A DNA stretch of 64,000 nt from an uncultured Selenomonas sp. (GTDB taxonomy: Bacteria > Bacillota > Negativicutes > Selenomonadales > Selenomonadaceae). Within the stretch, counting starts at the first letter, position 1; the number at the start of each line of letters is the position of its first letter. The notes below the pieces were generated by a model, which was not told where the DNA came from, did not search any database, and saw only the letters and a list, made by a program, of their open reading frames with translations. Shown here in pieces: positions 17,172 to 25,125 of this stretch. The translations under genes and the position numbers were made by a program. The DNA lies in NCBI GenBank assembly GCA_902780535.1, contig CACZFT010000001.1:1-64000 (forward strand), written 5' to 3'.

Positions 17172-17272
17172 GGTGACACCCTCGACAACCTCAAACATAA
17201 GTACCCTTTAGGGGTGAAAAAAATAGATTTTCCTAATAGAGAGTACTGTTTGAGGATGTCGGGGGTGTCACC
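17172..17272. repeat. Large inverted repeat after the primase gene (candidate origin or control hairpin)
   Basis: The arm at 17172-17204 begins GGTGACACC and ends AGTAC. The arm at 17243-17272 starts GTACT and ends GGTGTCACC. About 28 of 30 positions pair, around a 38-base, AT-rich centre. The T tract expected of a terminator is absent. The GGTG-CACC boxes and the place next to a P4-type primase suggest a replication site; an mRNA structure separating primase from the downstream genes is the alternative. Confidence 0.7.
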
Positions 17273-17288
17273 GAAAGGAATGGGTTTG

Positions 17289-17591
17289 ATGAGAGAAAAA
17301 ATCATCGAGCAAAAGCTCGTGACGGAGACGCGTAAGGCTGGTGGCTTGGCGCTGAAGTTCGTCTCGCCGGGGTTCGCTGGCGTTCCCGACCGCATCGTCC
17401 TGATGCATGGCGGGTGCGTTGCGTTCGTCGAGGTCAAAGCGCCGGGGAAAAAGCCGCGAGCGTTGCAGCGTTCGCGCCACGCGCTCTTGCGGCGGATGGG
17501 ATTCCGTGTGTACGTGCTGGATGACGTGGACGAGATTCCGCGCATCCTCGCTGCGGTGAAAGGAGAAGCAGATGAAATACACTCCGCATGA
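17289..17591 (+). CDS. VRR-NUC domain nuclease
   Basis: The chosen start is the ATG at 17289 (MREKIIEQKLV), after AAGGA; 100 residues. GGLALKFVSPGFAGVPDRIVLM, then VAFVEVKAPGKKP, give the G-PD-EVK core of the VRR-NUC branch of PD-(D/E)XK nucleases, which resolve branched DNA. Standalone VRR-NUC proteins next to SNF2-type helicases are a standard pair in Firmicute phages. The 3' end overlaps the helicase start by 20 bp. Confidence 0.9.
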   Translation: MREKIIEQKLVTETRKAGGLALKFVSPGFAGVPDRIVLMHGGCVAFVEVKAPGKKPRALQRSRHALLRRMGFRVYVLDDVDEIPRILAAVKGEADEIHSA

Positions 17592-18927
17592 TTACCAGAA
17601 TTACGCCATCCGCTACATCGAGGAACACCCGATTGCCGCTGTGTTCCTCGACATGGGCTTGGGCAAGACGTCGATTACTTTGACTGCGATTCAGCATCTT
17701 CTGACCGCAGGCGCGGTGAAGAAGGTGCTGGTCATCGCGCCGCTGCGCGTCGCGCAATCGACGTGGCCGGACGAGGTTGCGAAGTGGGATCACCTCGCGG
17801 GGCTCTCGTTCGCCGTCGCGGTCGGCACGCCGAAGGTGCGCGAGGCCGCGCTGCGGCAGAACGCTTCGGTCACCATCATCAATCGCGAGAACATTGAGTG
17901 GCTGGTCAAGAAGCTCGGCAGCGGATTCGATTACGACATGGTCGTGATTGACGAGCTCTCGTCGTTCAAAAGCTGGCGGGCGAAGCGGACGCGGGCGCTG
18001 CTCTCTGTCCGTCCGCGCATCCGCCGCATCGTCGGTTTGACGGGAACGCCGAGCCCGAACGGGCTGATGGATTTGTTTTCGGAGTTCCGCATCCTCGACA
18101 TGGGGAAGCGGCTCGGGCGGTTCATCGGGCAGTATCGCGCCGCCTACTTCACGCCGGATAAGCGCAACGGGGACATCATCTACTCGTACAAGCCTTTGCC
18201 AGGCGCGGAAAAGCGCATCTACCAGCGCATCTCGGACATCACGATTTCCATGAGCGCCGCAGACCACTTGCCGATGCCGTCGTTCGTCTCGACGGAATTG
18301 CCGGTGAAACTCAGCAAGAAGGAGCGCGAGAGCTACGATCGTTTCTGTCACGATCTCGTCCTGCCGCTCAAGGGCGGCGAGGTCACGGCGGGGAATGCAG
18401 CCGTTCTTGCGGGCAAGCTCGTGCAGCTCGCAAATGGGGCCGTCTATACGGATGCAGGCACCATCGCGAAGATACATGACCGAAAGCTCGACGCTTTGGA
18501 AGACGTCATCGAGGGCATGAACGGCAAGCCGCTTCTCGTGGCGTACTGGTTCAAGCATGACCTTGAACGCATCGAGAAACGGCTGGTCGAGCGTCATATC
18601 CTGTTTGAGGAAATCAAGAGCGCAGAGAGCATCGTAAAGTGGAATCGCGGAGAGATCGCGGTCGGCCTCATCCATCCCGCCTCGGCGGGGCATGGCTTGA
18701 ATCTCCAGGCGGGCGGCAGCACGCTGGCGTGGTTCGGCCTGTGCTGGTCGTTGGAACTGTACCAGCAGATGAACGCCCGCCTGTATCGGCAAGGCCAGCA
18801 ACACACCGTGGTCGTGACGCACATCGTCACGGAGGACACGATTGACGAGCACATCCTCGCCGCATTGAAGCAGAAGGATAAGACGCAAGCCGCATTGATT
18901 TCGGCGGTAAAGGCGGTGATCGCATGA
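17572..18927 (+). CDS. SNF2-type DEAD/DEAH helicase
   Basis: ATG start behind AGGAGAAG; 451 residues. Motif I DMGLGKTS (about 28-35), motif II VIDELSSFK (DEAH-like, near 124), motif III LTGTPSPNG and the C-terminal motifs HPASAGHGLNLQ and QMNARLYRQGQ are all present. It works with the VRR-NUC nuclease, probably remodelling replication or recombination intermediates. Overlaps both neighbours, so it lies inside one operon. Confidence 0.93.
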   Translation: MKYTPHDYQNYAIRYIEEHPIAAVFLDMGLGKTSITLTAIQHLLTAGAVKKVLVIAPLRVAQSTWPDEVAKWDHLAGLSFAVAVGTPKVREAALRQNASVTIINRENIEWLVKKLGSGFDYDMVVIDELSSFKSWRAKRTRALLSVRPRIRRIVGLTGTPSPNGLMDLFSEFRILDMGKRLGRFIGQYRAAYFTPDKRNGDIIYSYKPLPGAEKRIYQRISDITISMSAADHLPMPSFVSTELPVKLSKKERESYDRFCHDLVLPLKGGEVTAGNAAVLAGKLVQLANGAVYTDAGTIAKIHDRKLDALEDVIEGMNGKPLLVAYWFKHDLERIEKRLVERHILFEEIKSAESIVKWNRGEIAVGLIHPASAGHGLNLQAGGSTLAWFGLCWSLELYQQMNARLYRQGQQHTVVVTHIVTEDTIDEHILAALKQKDKTQAALISAVKAVIA

Positions 18928-19133
18928 GTGGATACGAGGCGTTGGCGAACGCCGTCATCCTGCAGGCCGTGCGGGATTGGCGCGACGCTTGCCGTATTTT
19001 GAAGTCGTATCCGGAGAATTTTTCGGAGGAGCAGAAGCGGAAAGCCGTCGAGCGGTTCTTCCGTTCGGACTGGTTCGGCATCCTGACGGACGTGGACGGG
19101 CGGCTGCTGCTTCGGAAATTGCAGGAGGAATAG
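18924..19133 (+). CDS. Small conserved phage protein
   Basis: ATG overlaps the helicase stop by 4 bp; 69 residues, no signal or membrane segment. The central SEEQKRKAVERFFRSDWFGILTDVDGRLLLRKLQ is a pattern seen in small proteins encoded between the SNF2 helicase and the late regulator in Firmicute phages. The acidic-aromatic composition suggests a compact helical protein. The function is unknown. Confidence 0.7.
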   Translation: MSGYEALANAVILQAVRDWRDACRILKSYPENFSEEQKRKAVERFFRSDWFGILTDVDGRLLLRKLQEE

Positions 19134-19138
19134 GCATC

Positions 19139-19591
19139 ATGATTTCTTGGACGTACCTCAACAAGCGGAGCGCGGCCGCGAAAGCCATCCGCGACTATGA
19201 CAGTATGCGCTTCATCATCGAGCACACGGACGAGGACATCCGCACGGCGTACCATGACCTCACGAGCCTCGGCTCGCCCTCGTTCGACGGCTTGCCGGGC
19301 GCGAAGGACCCGCAGGCTGCGGAGGAGCACGTCGCGGCGGGGCTCGACGAGATTGATACGATGCGCGAGCGCTACCGGCAAGCCGTCGAATACATGAAGT
19401 GGTTTCAGCCTGCGTGGGATGAGCTTGACGAGGAAGAGCGCTACGTGCTTACCGCTTTCTTCGGCAGCCGTTATGGGGACGGAGCTGCCGATCAAGTCGG
19501 GCGACACCTCTCCGTCGAACGCTCGACGGCGTATCGAAAGAAAGACCACGCTCTCGACCATCTCGCGACATTGCTCTACGGTCGGCTGTGA
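19139..19591 (+). CDS. ArpU/DUF1492-like late transcription regulator
   Basis: ATG at 19139 (MISWTYLNKRSAAAKAI), behind GGAGGAA; 150 residues. The N-terminal half is helical; the C-terminal half (DELDEEERYVLTAFFGSRYGDGAADQVGRHLSVERSTAYRKKDHALDHL) is a sigma-region-4-like helix-turn-helix. Proteins of this type sit immediately before the terminase in Firmicute phages and turn on late genes. The four phased GGGA repeats directly downstream (19599-19642) are its likely binding site. Confidence 0.82.
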   Translation: MISWTYLNKRSAAAKAIRDYDSMRFIIEHTDEDIRTAYHDLTSLGSPSFDGLPGAKDPQAAEEHVAAGLDEIDTMRERYRQAVEYMKWFQPAWDELDEEERYVLTAFFGSRYGDGAADQVGRHLSVERSTAYRKKDHALDHLATLLYGRL

Positions 19592-19598
19592 GAAATTC

Positions 19599-19665
19599 GT
19601 GGGATTTTCGTGGGACATTTGCGGGATAATGTTGGGACGATTCAACGGAGTAGATGTGCTATACT
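19599..19665 (+). promoter_or_regulatory. Late promoter with four 11-bp phased repeats
   Basis: GTGGGATTTTC, GTGGGACATTT, GCGGGATAATG and TTGGGACGATT follow each other without gaps (19599-19642), each with a GGGA core on the same DNA face. An extended -10 (TGC-TATACT, TATACT at 19660-19665) follows. The place of the -35 (19637-19642) has no consensus, as expected for an activator-dependent promoter. It should drive HNH, terminase and downstream genes. Confidence 0.75.
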
Positions 19666-19689
19666 GATAGCATGAACCATTGGGGAAAG

Positions 19690-19721
19690 GCCTCGGCGGA
19701 GCAAATCCGCTGAGGCTTTTT
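19690..19721 (+). terminator. Hairpin terminator or attenuator in the late leader
   Basis: GCCTCGGCGGA (19690-19700) pairs with TCCGCTGAGGC (19706-19716), one mismatch, followed by five T residues. It lies only about 25 bp after the late promoter and before the first late gene. It is therefore either an attenuator that needs antitermination or a stop for read-through from the early operon. Confidence 0.7.
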
Positions 19722-19740
19722 CCATGCAGAGGTGAAAGCG

Positions 19741-20097
19741 ATGCCGAGGAAGCCGAAGCGTCCCTGCCGCTATCCGGGTTGTCCGAATCTGACAGACAAC
19801 AAGAGCGGCTGGTGCGACGCGCACGAGAAGAAGATGCAGCAGCACTACGAGCATTTCGCCCGTGGCTACGACCATCGGGCGCGGTACGGCGGCAGCTGGC
19901 CGAAGGTGCGTGCGCGGTATCTTCACGCGCATCCGCTCTGCGAACGGTGCGCGGCGGCTGGCCGCTATGTCAAGGCAACGCTCGTCCACCACATCCTGCC
20001 GCTTTCGGAAGGCGGAACGCATGACGAGAAAAATCTCATGTCGCTCTGCGTTTCCTGCCACGAGCAGATTCACCAGCGGGCGAAGCAGGACGGGTAG
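19741..20097 (+). CDS. HNH endonuclease (packaging-associated)
   Basis: ATG at 19741, behind GAGGTG; 118 residues. N-terminal zinc-binding cysteines CRYPGCPNLTDNKSGWCDAHE, then the HNH core with CERCAAAG, LVHHILPLSEGGTHDEKNLMSLCVSCHEQIH. The motif order is that of phage HNH proteins encoded directly before the terminase, which are needed with the terminase for specific cleavage at cos. First late gene; a probable cos region follows. Confidence 0.93.
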   Translation: MPRKPKRPCRYPGCPNLTDNKSGWCDAHEKKMQQHYEHFARGYDHRARYGGSWPKVRARYLHAHPLCERCAAAGRYVKATLVHHILPLSEGGTHDEKNLMSLCVSCHEQIHQRAKQDG

Positions 20098-20182
20098 GGG
20101 GCATCAAATCTCTGTCCGGAAAGTGTCTCGCGACCGGCGTGGGCTCTCGCGTGAAAAATTTTTGAATCAAACACCCGATTTT
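20098..20182 (+). other. Probable cos region
   Basis: Non-coding stretch between HNH endonuclease and small terminase, GC-rich at first (GGGGCATCAAATCTCTG ... CGACCGGCGTGGGCTCTCGCG) then AT-rich. In cos-type Firmicute phages with the HNH-TerS-TerL order the cohesive end site lies here. The cut position cannot be determined from sequence alone. Confidence 0.45.
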
Positions 20183-20207
20183 AGCCGACTGCGCGTCGGC
20201 TATTTTT
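20183..20207 (+). terminator. Small hairpin terminator before the small terminase
   Basis: AGCCGAC (20183-20189) pairs perfectly with GTCGGCT (20195-20201) around a 5-base loop, followed by ATTTTT. It would limit late transcription into the terminase gene or mark an independent unit. Confidence 0.65.
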
Positions 20208-20231
20208 GTGCGCCAATTTGGAGGTGATGGG

Positions 20232-20795
20232 ATGGCGAAAGATGGAACGTATCGCGGCGGTCGGCGCGTGCGTGCTGGCGCAAAGCCGGACGCGCTCGTC
20301 GACAAGCTGAAGAAGGGCCACGTCGCGGAAATCCTCGAGCCGCCCGTCATGGAGCTCACGCCGGACGGCCTGCCCGTGCCGCCCAACCTTGCGGGCGAAG
20401 AGATGCCCGAGCCGGGCGCGTACCTCTCGGCGGTGCAGCGCGACGGCAAGCCGCTCGGCGCGGATATCATCTACGCCGAGACGTGGGCATGGCTCAAGGC
20501 GCGGAAGTGCGAGCGGCTCATCAACAAGCGGCTGCTTGAATCGTACGCCATGGCGTTCGCGAGATATGTTCAATGCGAGGAGGCCGCGACCACGTACGGC
20601 TTGCTCGGCAAGCACCCCACGACGGGCGGGGCGATCACCTCGCCGTTCGTCACGATGGCGCAGTCGTTCCAGAAGCAGGCGAACCTGCTCTGGTCAGAAA
20701 TCTTCGAGGTCGTGAAACAAAACTCGCTCACGCCGTACGAAGGCATGCCGCAGGATGACGCGATGGAGCGATTGCTCCGTGCGCGGCGCGGGTGA
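20232..20795 (+). CDS. terS: Terminase small subunit, P27 family
   Basis: ATG start behind GGAGGTGATGG; 187 residues. Basic N-terminus (KDGTYRGGRRVRAGAKPD), then a helical DNA-binding body and the conserved end LWSEIFEVVKQNSLTPYEG, typical of P27-family small terminases. It recognises the cos site and delivers DNA to the large subunit. Unusually, the large subunit gene is 7 kb further on (27988-29589), separated by a radical SAM gene, a methyltransferase, an amidase and the accessory array. Confidence 0.88.
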   Translation: MAKDGTYRGGRRVRAGAKPDALVDKLKKGHVAEILEPPVMELTPDGLPVPPNLAGEEMPEPGAYLSAVQRDGKPLGADIIYAETWAWLKARKCERLINKRLLESYAMAFARYVQCEEAATTYGLLGKHPTTGGAITSPFVTMAQSFQKQANLLWSEIFEVVKQNSLTPYEGMPQDDAMERLLRARRG

Positions 20796-20851
20796 GGTGG
20801 CTCACTTTTCGTTATCACATGGCTCAAACATTCGCGATCGGAGGGAACTGG

Positions 20852-21943
20852 ATGCAGCGCATCGCCATCATCGATGCCGACCTCGTCGGCAGGAAGCGCC
20901 ACCGCTTCCCAAATCTCGTGTGCATGAAGCTCTCGGGCTACCACAAGGAGCGCGGGGATGAGGTCGTGCTCCAGCAGAGCTATGACGGCCTTGCCGCTTT
21001 CGACCGTGTGTATCTCGCGAAGGTCTTCACGGACACAGCAGTGCCGCCCGACGTGTTGCGCCTGCCGAATGTTGTGTACGGCGGCACGGGCTTTTTCTAC
21101 GACAAGGCCACGCCGTTGCCGAGCGCCATCGAGCACCATCGACCGGACTATCATCTGTACGACGGCTGGGTCGAAGCGCAGCTGGCGGCGGGGAAGCGAC
21201 GGCAGGAGTATCGCTACTATCTCGACTACTCCATCGGATTCTTGACACGAGGGTGCTTTCGCCATTGTTCGTTCTGCGTCAACCAGCACTACGATCGTGT
21301 GATGGTACATAGTCCTCTCGCGGAATTCCTCGCGCCCGACCGCAGGAAAATCTGCCTGCTCGACGATAACTTTTTCGGCTGCCCATTGTGGAAACATCTG
21401 CTCGGTGAATTGCAAGCGACCGGGATGCCCTTTCAGTTCAAGCAAGGCCTCGACGAACGTCTGTTGACAGAGGAACGTTGCGAAGCGCTCGTCGCGTCAA
21501 AGTATGACGGCGAGTACATTTTCGCGTTCGATAACATCGCGGACGCTCCGCTCATCGAGCGGAAGATCCAGCTGTTGCGGAAATATACACCTGCGGTGTG
21601 CAGGTTCTATTGTTTTACGGGTTTCGACCGCGCAGGAAAGTGGGATGCGGCATTTTGGCATCGCGACCTCGTAGAATTGCTCGAACGCATCGCCATCCTC
21701 ATGCGATACCGTTGCCTGCCCTACGTCATGCGTTTCGAGCGCTATGTGGAAAGCCCGTATCGCGGCATGTACATCACGCTGGCCCGTTGGTGCAACCAGC
21801 CGGCGTTTTTCAAAAAGAAAAGCCTGCGCGAGTTCGTCGAGGCGAATGGCGCAGGCAGCATTACCGAACAATATTTCAGCGGCTTCGAGAAAGCATTTCC
21901 CGAGGCCGCTTCGTTTTCGGATTTGAGATTCGGGGAGGGTTGA
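20852..21943 (+). CDS. Phage-encoded radical SAM protein
   Basis: The chosen start is the ATG at 20852 (MQRIAIIDADLVG), 7 bp after GGAGGG; 363 residues. The N-terminal 120 residues look like a Rossmann-type domain. The [4Fe-4S] motif GCFRHCSFC places cysteines at 135, 139 and 142 (CxxxCxxC), followed by LLDDNFFGC and the barrel strands. The enzyme should bind SAM and an iron-sulfur cluster and make a 5'-deoxyadenosyl radical. Its substrate is unknown. It ends 3 bp before the ParB-methyltransferase gene, so DNA modification is one possible role, tRNA or protein modification another. Confidence 0.9.
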   Translation: MQRIAIIDADLVGRKRHRFPNLVCMKLSGYHKERGDEVVLQQSYDGLAAFDRVYLAKVFTDTAVPPDVLRLPNVVYGGTGFFYDKATPLPSAIEHHRPDYHLYDGWVEAQLAAGKRRQEYRYYLDYSIGFLTRGCFRHCSFCVNQHYDRVMVHSPLAEFLAPDRRKICLLDDNFFGCPLWKHLLGELQATGMPFQFKQGLDERLLTEERCEALVASKYDGEYIFAFDNIADAPLIERKIQLLRKYTPAVCRFYCFTGFDRAGKWDAAFWHRDLVELLERIAILMRYRCLPYVMRFERYVESPYRGMYITLARWCNQPAFFKKKSLREFVEANGAGSITEQYFSGFEKAFPEAASFSDLRFGEG

Positions 21944-21946
21944 CCT

Positions 21947-23191
21947 TTGGCAGATACACAGAAATTCGAGCAAATCCCCATCGACGAGCTCGTGCCATAC
22001 GCAAGGAATGCGCGGACGCACAGCAAGGAACAAATCCAGCAGTTGCGCTCGTCACTGCGGGAGTTCGGCTTCGTGACGCCGGTCGTGATTGACGAGAAGC
22101 ACACGATCCTCTGCGGCCACGGGCGCGTCGAGGCGGCGAAGGCCGAGGGCATGACGAGCGTGCCGTGTGTCTACGCCGAGCGGCTGACGGACGCGCAGAA
22201 GCGGGCGTTCATCCTCGCCGACAACCGCCTCGCGCTCAATGCGGGCTGGGATGACGAAATGTTGCGCGTGGAGCTATCTGACCTCCAGGGCGCGGACTTC
22301 GATCTCGGGCTCATGGGCTTTGATGAAAAAGAGCTCGCGGAGCTGTTCCAAGACCCGGACGGCGGCGCGGAAGATGACGGTTACGACCTCACGGCGGCGC
22401 TCGAAAAGGCTGCGTTCGTCGAGCGCGGCGATGTCTGGACGGTCGGGCGGCACCGCCTCATCTGTGGCGATGCGACGAAAGCGGAAGATGTCGCGCTGCT
22501 CATGGACGGCAAAAAAGCGAACCTCGTCGTGACCGACCCGCCGTACGGCGTCTCGTTCCAGAGCGCCAGCGGTCTGTCCATTCAGAACGACTCGATGAAG
22601 GACGAAGAATTCTACCAGTTCCTTTTGAAGTCGTTCCAGAACATGGCGGCGCATCTCGAAAAGGGCGGCGCGGCCTATGTGTTCCACGCTGACACGGAAG
22701 GGCTGAATTTCCGCAAGGCGTTCATCAACGCTGGCTTCCGTCTGGCGGGCTGCTGCATCTGGGTCAAGGATTCGCTCGTGCTCGGTCGTTCGGATTACCA
22801 ATGGCAGCACGAGCCCATCCTCTACGGCTTTTTGCAGAACGGCCACCACCCATGGTACAGCGACCGCCGCCAGACCACCATCTGGAATTTCAAGAAGCCG
22901 AAGAAGAACAAGAACCATCCGACCTCGAAGCCGCTCGACCTCATCGGCTACCCGATCGGCAACAGCACGCAGGAGAACGGCATCGTGCTCGACCCGTTCG
23001 GCGGCAGCGGCTCGACGCTCATGGCGTGCGAGCAGATGAACCGCATCTGCTTCACGATGGAGCTTGACGAAAAATACGCTTCCGTCATCCTCCGGCGTTT
23101 CGTCGAGGACACGGGCCGCCCGCAGGATGTGTTCGTGATGCGCGGCGGCAAGCGATACGAGTATGCTGAACTCGTGAAAGAGGTCGAATGA
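21947..23191 (+). CDS. ParB-like domain fused to a DNA methyltransferase
   Basis: TTG start 9 bp after GGGAGGG; 414 residues. Residues 1-130 form a ParB/sulfiredoxin-like domain (IPIDELVPYARNARTHS, CGHGRVEAAKAEG). The C-terminal part is an amino-methyltransferase of the beta class: VTDPPYG near 196-202 (motif IV first), and FGGSGSTLMACEQM late (motif I). It should methylate adenine N6 or cytosine N4 in phage DNA and protect it from host restriction. Located between small and large terminase, so expressed late. Confidence 0.93.
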   Translation: MADTQKFEQIPIDELVPYARNARTHSKEQIQQLRSSLREFGFVTPVVIDEKHTILCGHGRVEAAKAEGMTSVPCVYAERLTDAQKRAFILADNRLALNAGWDDEMLRVELSDLQGADFDLGLMGFDEKELAELFQDPDGGAEDDGYDLTAALEKAAFVERGDVWTVGRHRLICGDATKAEDVALLMDGKKANLVVTDPPYGVSFQSASGLSIQNDSMKDEEFYQFLLKSFQNMAAHLEKGGAAYVFHADTEGLNFRKAFINAGFRLAGCCIWVKDSLVLGRSDYQWQHEPILYGFLQNGHHPWYSDRRQTTIWNFKKPKKNKNHPTSKPLDLIGYPIGNSTQENGIVLDPFGGSGSTLMACEQMNRICFTMELDEKYASVILRRFVEDTGRPQDVFVMRGGKRYEYAELVKEVE

Positions 23192-23203
23192 AAGGAGCCA
23201 GCT

Positions 23204-23755
23204 ATGCGAGTCTTTTTGAATCCCGGCCACGACCAGCACTACGACAGCGGCGCGGTCAATCCCAGCACGGGCCTTCGCGAGTGCGACGTTGCCGCCGAGG
23301 TCGGTGCGCTCGTGCAAGGGTATCTCGAGCAGGCGGGCTGCGAGGTGGCGGTCGTGCAAAGCGACAACCTCAACGGCGAATCGCCGTGGCTGCCGTGCGT
23401 CGTGCAGTCGGCGAACGCCTGGCCTGCCGATATCTTCGTGAGCCTGCATTGCAACGCCGCGAACGGGCAGGCGCGGGGGACGGAGACGCTGGCGTTTGCG
23501 TTCGGCGGCGAATCGGAGAAACTGGCGCGTTGCATTCAAGACCAGATTGTGGATGCCGTCGGCACGGTCGATCGCGGCGTGAAGGAACGCCCTGACCTCT
23601 GCGTCCTGCGGCGCACGGATATGCCCGCCGTGCTCGTCGAGATGGCGTTCATCGACAACGACGAGGACGCCCGCCTTTTGACGGAACAAACAGATGAAAT
23701 CGCCCGAGCGATCGCCCGTGGCGTGACGGACTACGAACAGGAGGCACTTGAATGA
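23204..23755 (+). CDS. N-acetylmuramoyl-L-alanine amidase (family 3), endolysin
   Basis: ATG start behind AAAGGAG; 183 residues. MRVFLNPGHDQHYDSG (Zn His), LRECDVAAEV (Zn Glu), SLHCNAANGQARGTE (Zn His) and VLVEMAFIDNDEDARLL (catalytic Glu) give the complete Amidase_3 active site. No separate cell wall-binding domain and no signal peptide, so it needs a holin to reach the wall. The holin is 21 kb away (44978-45370), an unusual distance. Confidence 0.93.
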   Translation: MRVFLNPGHDQHYDSGAVNPSTGLRECDVAAEVGALVQGYLEQAGCEVAVVQSDNLNGESPWLPCVVQSANAWPADIFVSLHCNAANGQARGTETLAFAFGGESEKLARCIQDQIVDAVGTVDRGVKERPDLCVLRRTDMPAVLVEMAFIDNDEDARLLTEQTDEIARAIARGVTDYEQEALE

Positions 23756-24027
23756 AAATCGACATGGTGAAGCAGGAGCTCAAGAACCGCATCGGGGACT
23801 TCGTGCAGGACGAGGCGAAAGCCGCGACGGTCGTGTGGCTGAAGGACAAGGCGCTGCCCGCCGTGCAGGAGGTCGCGGATGCGTACACGGCGGCGCTCAA
23901 AACGTCGGCGGCAGACGAGACGGGCTGGTGCAGATTCCGCGACGCGATTTTTCTGCCGGGGCTCGTCGATGCCGCACTCTGGCTCACGGGCAAGGCGCTC
24001 GGCGAGATGGCGGCGCGGCAGAACTGA
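23752..24027 (+). CDS. Small protein coupled to the amidase
   Basis: ATG overlaps the amidase stop; 91 residues. Mostly helical and charged (MKIDMVKQELKNRIGDFVQDEAKAATVVWLKDKALPAV), with a hydrophobic segment FLPGLVDAALWLTGKAL. It may be membrane-associated and could assist lysis or regulate the endolysin, but no family is recognised. It ends just before the first promoter of the accessory array. Confidence 0.65.
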   Translation: MKIDMVKQELKNRIGDFVQDEAKAATVVWLKDKALPAVQEVADAYTAALKTSAADETGWCRFRDAIFLPGLVDAALWLTGKALGEMAARQN

Positions 24028-24034
24028 TTTTCGC

Positions 24035-24083
24035 TTGTATACAACACAAGCCCCTTGCTATTTCTCCCGAACAGAGTGATGAA
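24035..24083 (+). promoter_or_regulatory. Array promoter 1
   Basis: TTGTATACAA (24035-24044), then TTGCTA (24055-24060), 17 bp, GATGAA (24078-24083). GTATAC starts 18 bp before TTGCTA. The -10 is the most divergent of the set. It drives the 24115 gene. Confidence 0.75.
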
Positions 24084-24114
24084 TGTAGTCAGCAAAGCAA
24101 GGGAGGAATGCATC

Positions 24115-24996
24115 ATGGAAATCAAGTACAACGCAACCGGCGCACGCCGCAAGGAACTCGTCAAGGTCATCGCGGCGATCTTGAATGAGAAGCCCGTCTA
24201 CCTCGGCACGCCGAGCTTCGCCTACAAGGTCGGGGACATCGAGGTCACGCGGGACGGCACGCTCCGCCTGCCGGACGGCATGGCGGCGCAGCCGCTCACG
24301 GAAGCCCTCGCGAAAGCGGGCTTCCATTATGAAGGGGAGGATGCCATGAACACGGCAGAAGAAGCAGGCGGCGAGGCGGATGCCGATGAAGCCGCTACGG
24401 AAACGGCATCAGAAGATGTCGCGGCGGGAGCGCCAGCATTGGAAAATGTGGAGCGCCCGGTTGCGGAGAACGCGGGAGCGGCGGTGGAGCCGCCTGCCGC
24501 CCAGAACGAGGAAAGCATTGAGCCCTCGCCAGAACCGGAAATGCACACCGAGGGCGTCGGCCTTACGGTGGAGCTTCCTGCCGCGCAGGTGAACGTCGAG
24601 CTCGTCGAAAAGCTCCTCGAAGCGAAGGGCGGGCTCATCCGCAAGGCGCTCGGCGTGACGGAGCTCCCGGTCGAAACGCACGAGGACAAGGTCGCGTTCC
24701 CTTGGTTCGCGGAACAGCCGCCCGAAGCGGAGCGCAAAGCGGCCATCGCGTTCCTCAGCCACCTCGCCGCCTTCTCGAAGCACGCGAAGCGCGTGACGGC
24801 GAAAGCGAAGCCGGTCACGAACGAGAAGTACGCCTTCCGCTGCTTTCTCCTGCGCCTCGGCTTCATCGGGAAAGAGTGGAAGGACGAGCGCAAGACGCTC
24901 CTCAAGAACCTCTCGGGCTCCTCGGCCTTCCGCGACGGCCAGCCGCACGAACACGCGACGGAGGCTGAAGAACAGGCGCAGGAGGTGACGGCATGA
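24115..24996 (+). CDS. Array protein sharing a C-terminal domain with the amidoligase
   Basis: ATG behind GGGAGGA; 293 residues. The N-terminal domain (MEIKYNATGARRKELVKVIAAIL..., 1-75) is of a type often labelled virulence protein in Firmicute mobile elements. Residues about 78-160 are a low-complexity Ala/Glu/Pro linker. The C-terminal segment from about 236 (NEKYAFRCFLLRLGFIG, then NLSGSSAFRDG) closely matches the last 40 residues of the amidoligase encoded next (NPKYAMRTWLLRLGFIG, NLAGDTAFRHG). Sharing a domain suggests that the two proteins dock onto one partner or act on one substrate. The biochemical role is unknown. Confidence 0.8.
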   Translation: MEIKYNATGARRKELVKVIAAILNEKPVYLGTPSFAYKVGDIEVTRDGTLRLPDGMAAQPLTEALAKAGFHYEGEDAMNTAEEAGGEADADEAATETASEDVAAGAPALENVERPVAENAGAAVEPPAAQNEESIEPSPEPEMHTEGVGLTVELPAAQVNVELVEKLLEAKGGLIRKALGVTELPVETHEDKVAFPWFAEQPPEAERKAAIAFLSHLAAFSKHAKRVTAKAKPVTNEKYAFRCFLLRLGFIGKEWKDERKTLLKNLSGSSAFRDGQPHEHATEAEEQAQEVTA

Positions 24997-25004
24997 ACGC
25001 CTGA

Positions 25005-25061
25005 GTATACACGAGAATCTTTCTCAATTCGCTTGCTATTTCTGTGCTTCAGAGTGATATA
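25005..25061 (+). promoter_or_regulatory. Array promoter 2
   Basis: GTATAC (25005-25010), TTGCTA (25033-25038), 17 bp, GATATA (25056-25061). Here GTATAC lies 28 bp before TTGCTA, exactly 10 bp (one helical turn) more than in the other copies. It drives the amidoligase gene. Confidence 0.85.
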
Positions 25062-25125
25062 TAGACACAACGAAAGGGGCAACGCCCCGAAGCACACACC
25101 CAGCAAGCGAATGGAGGAACCCACC

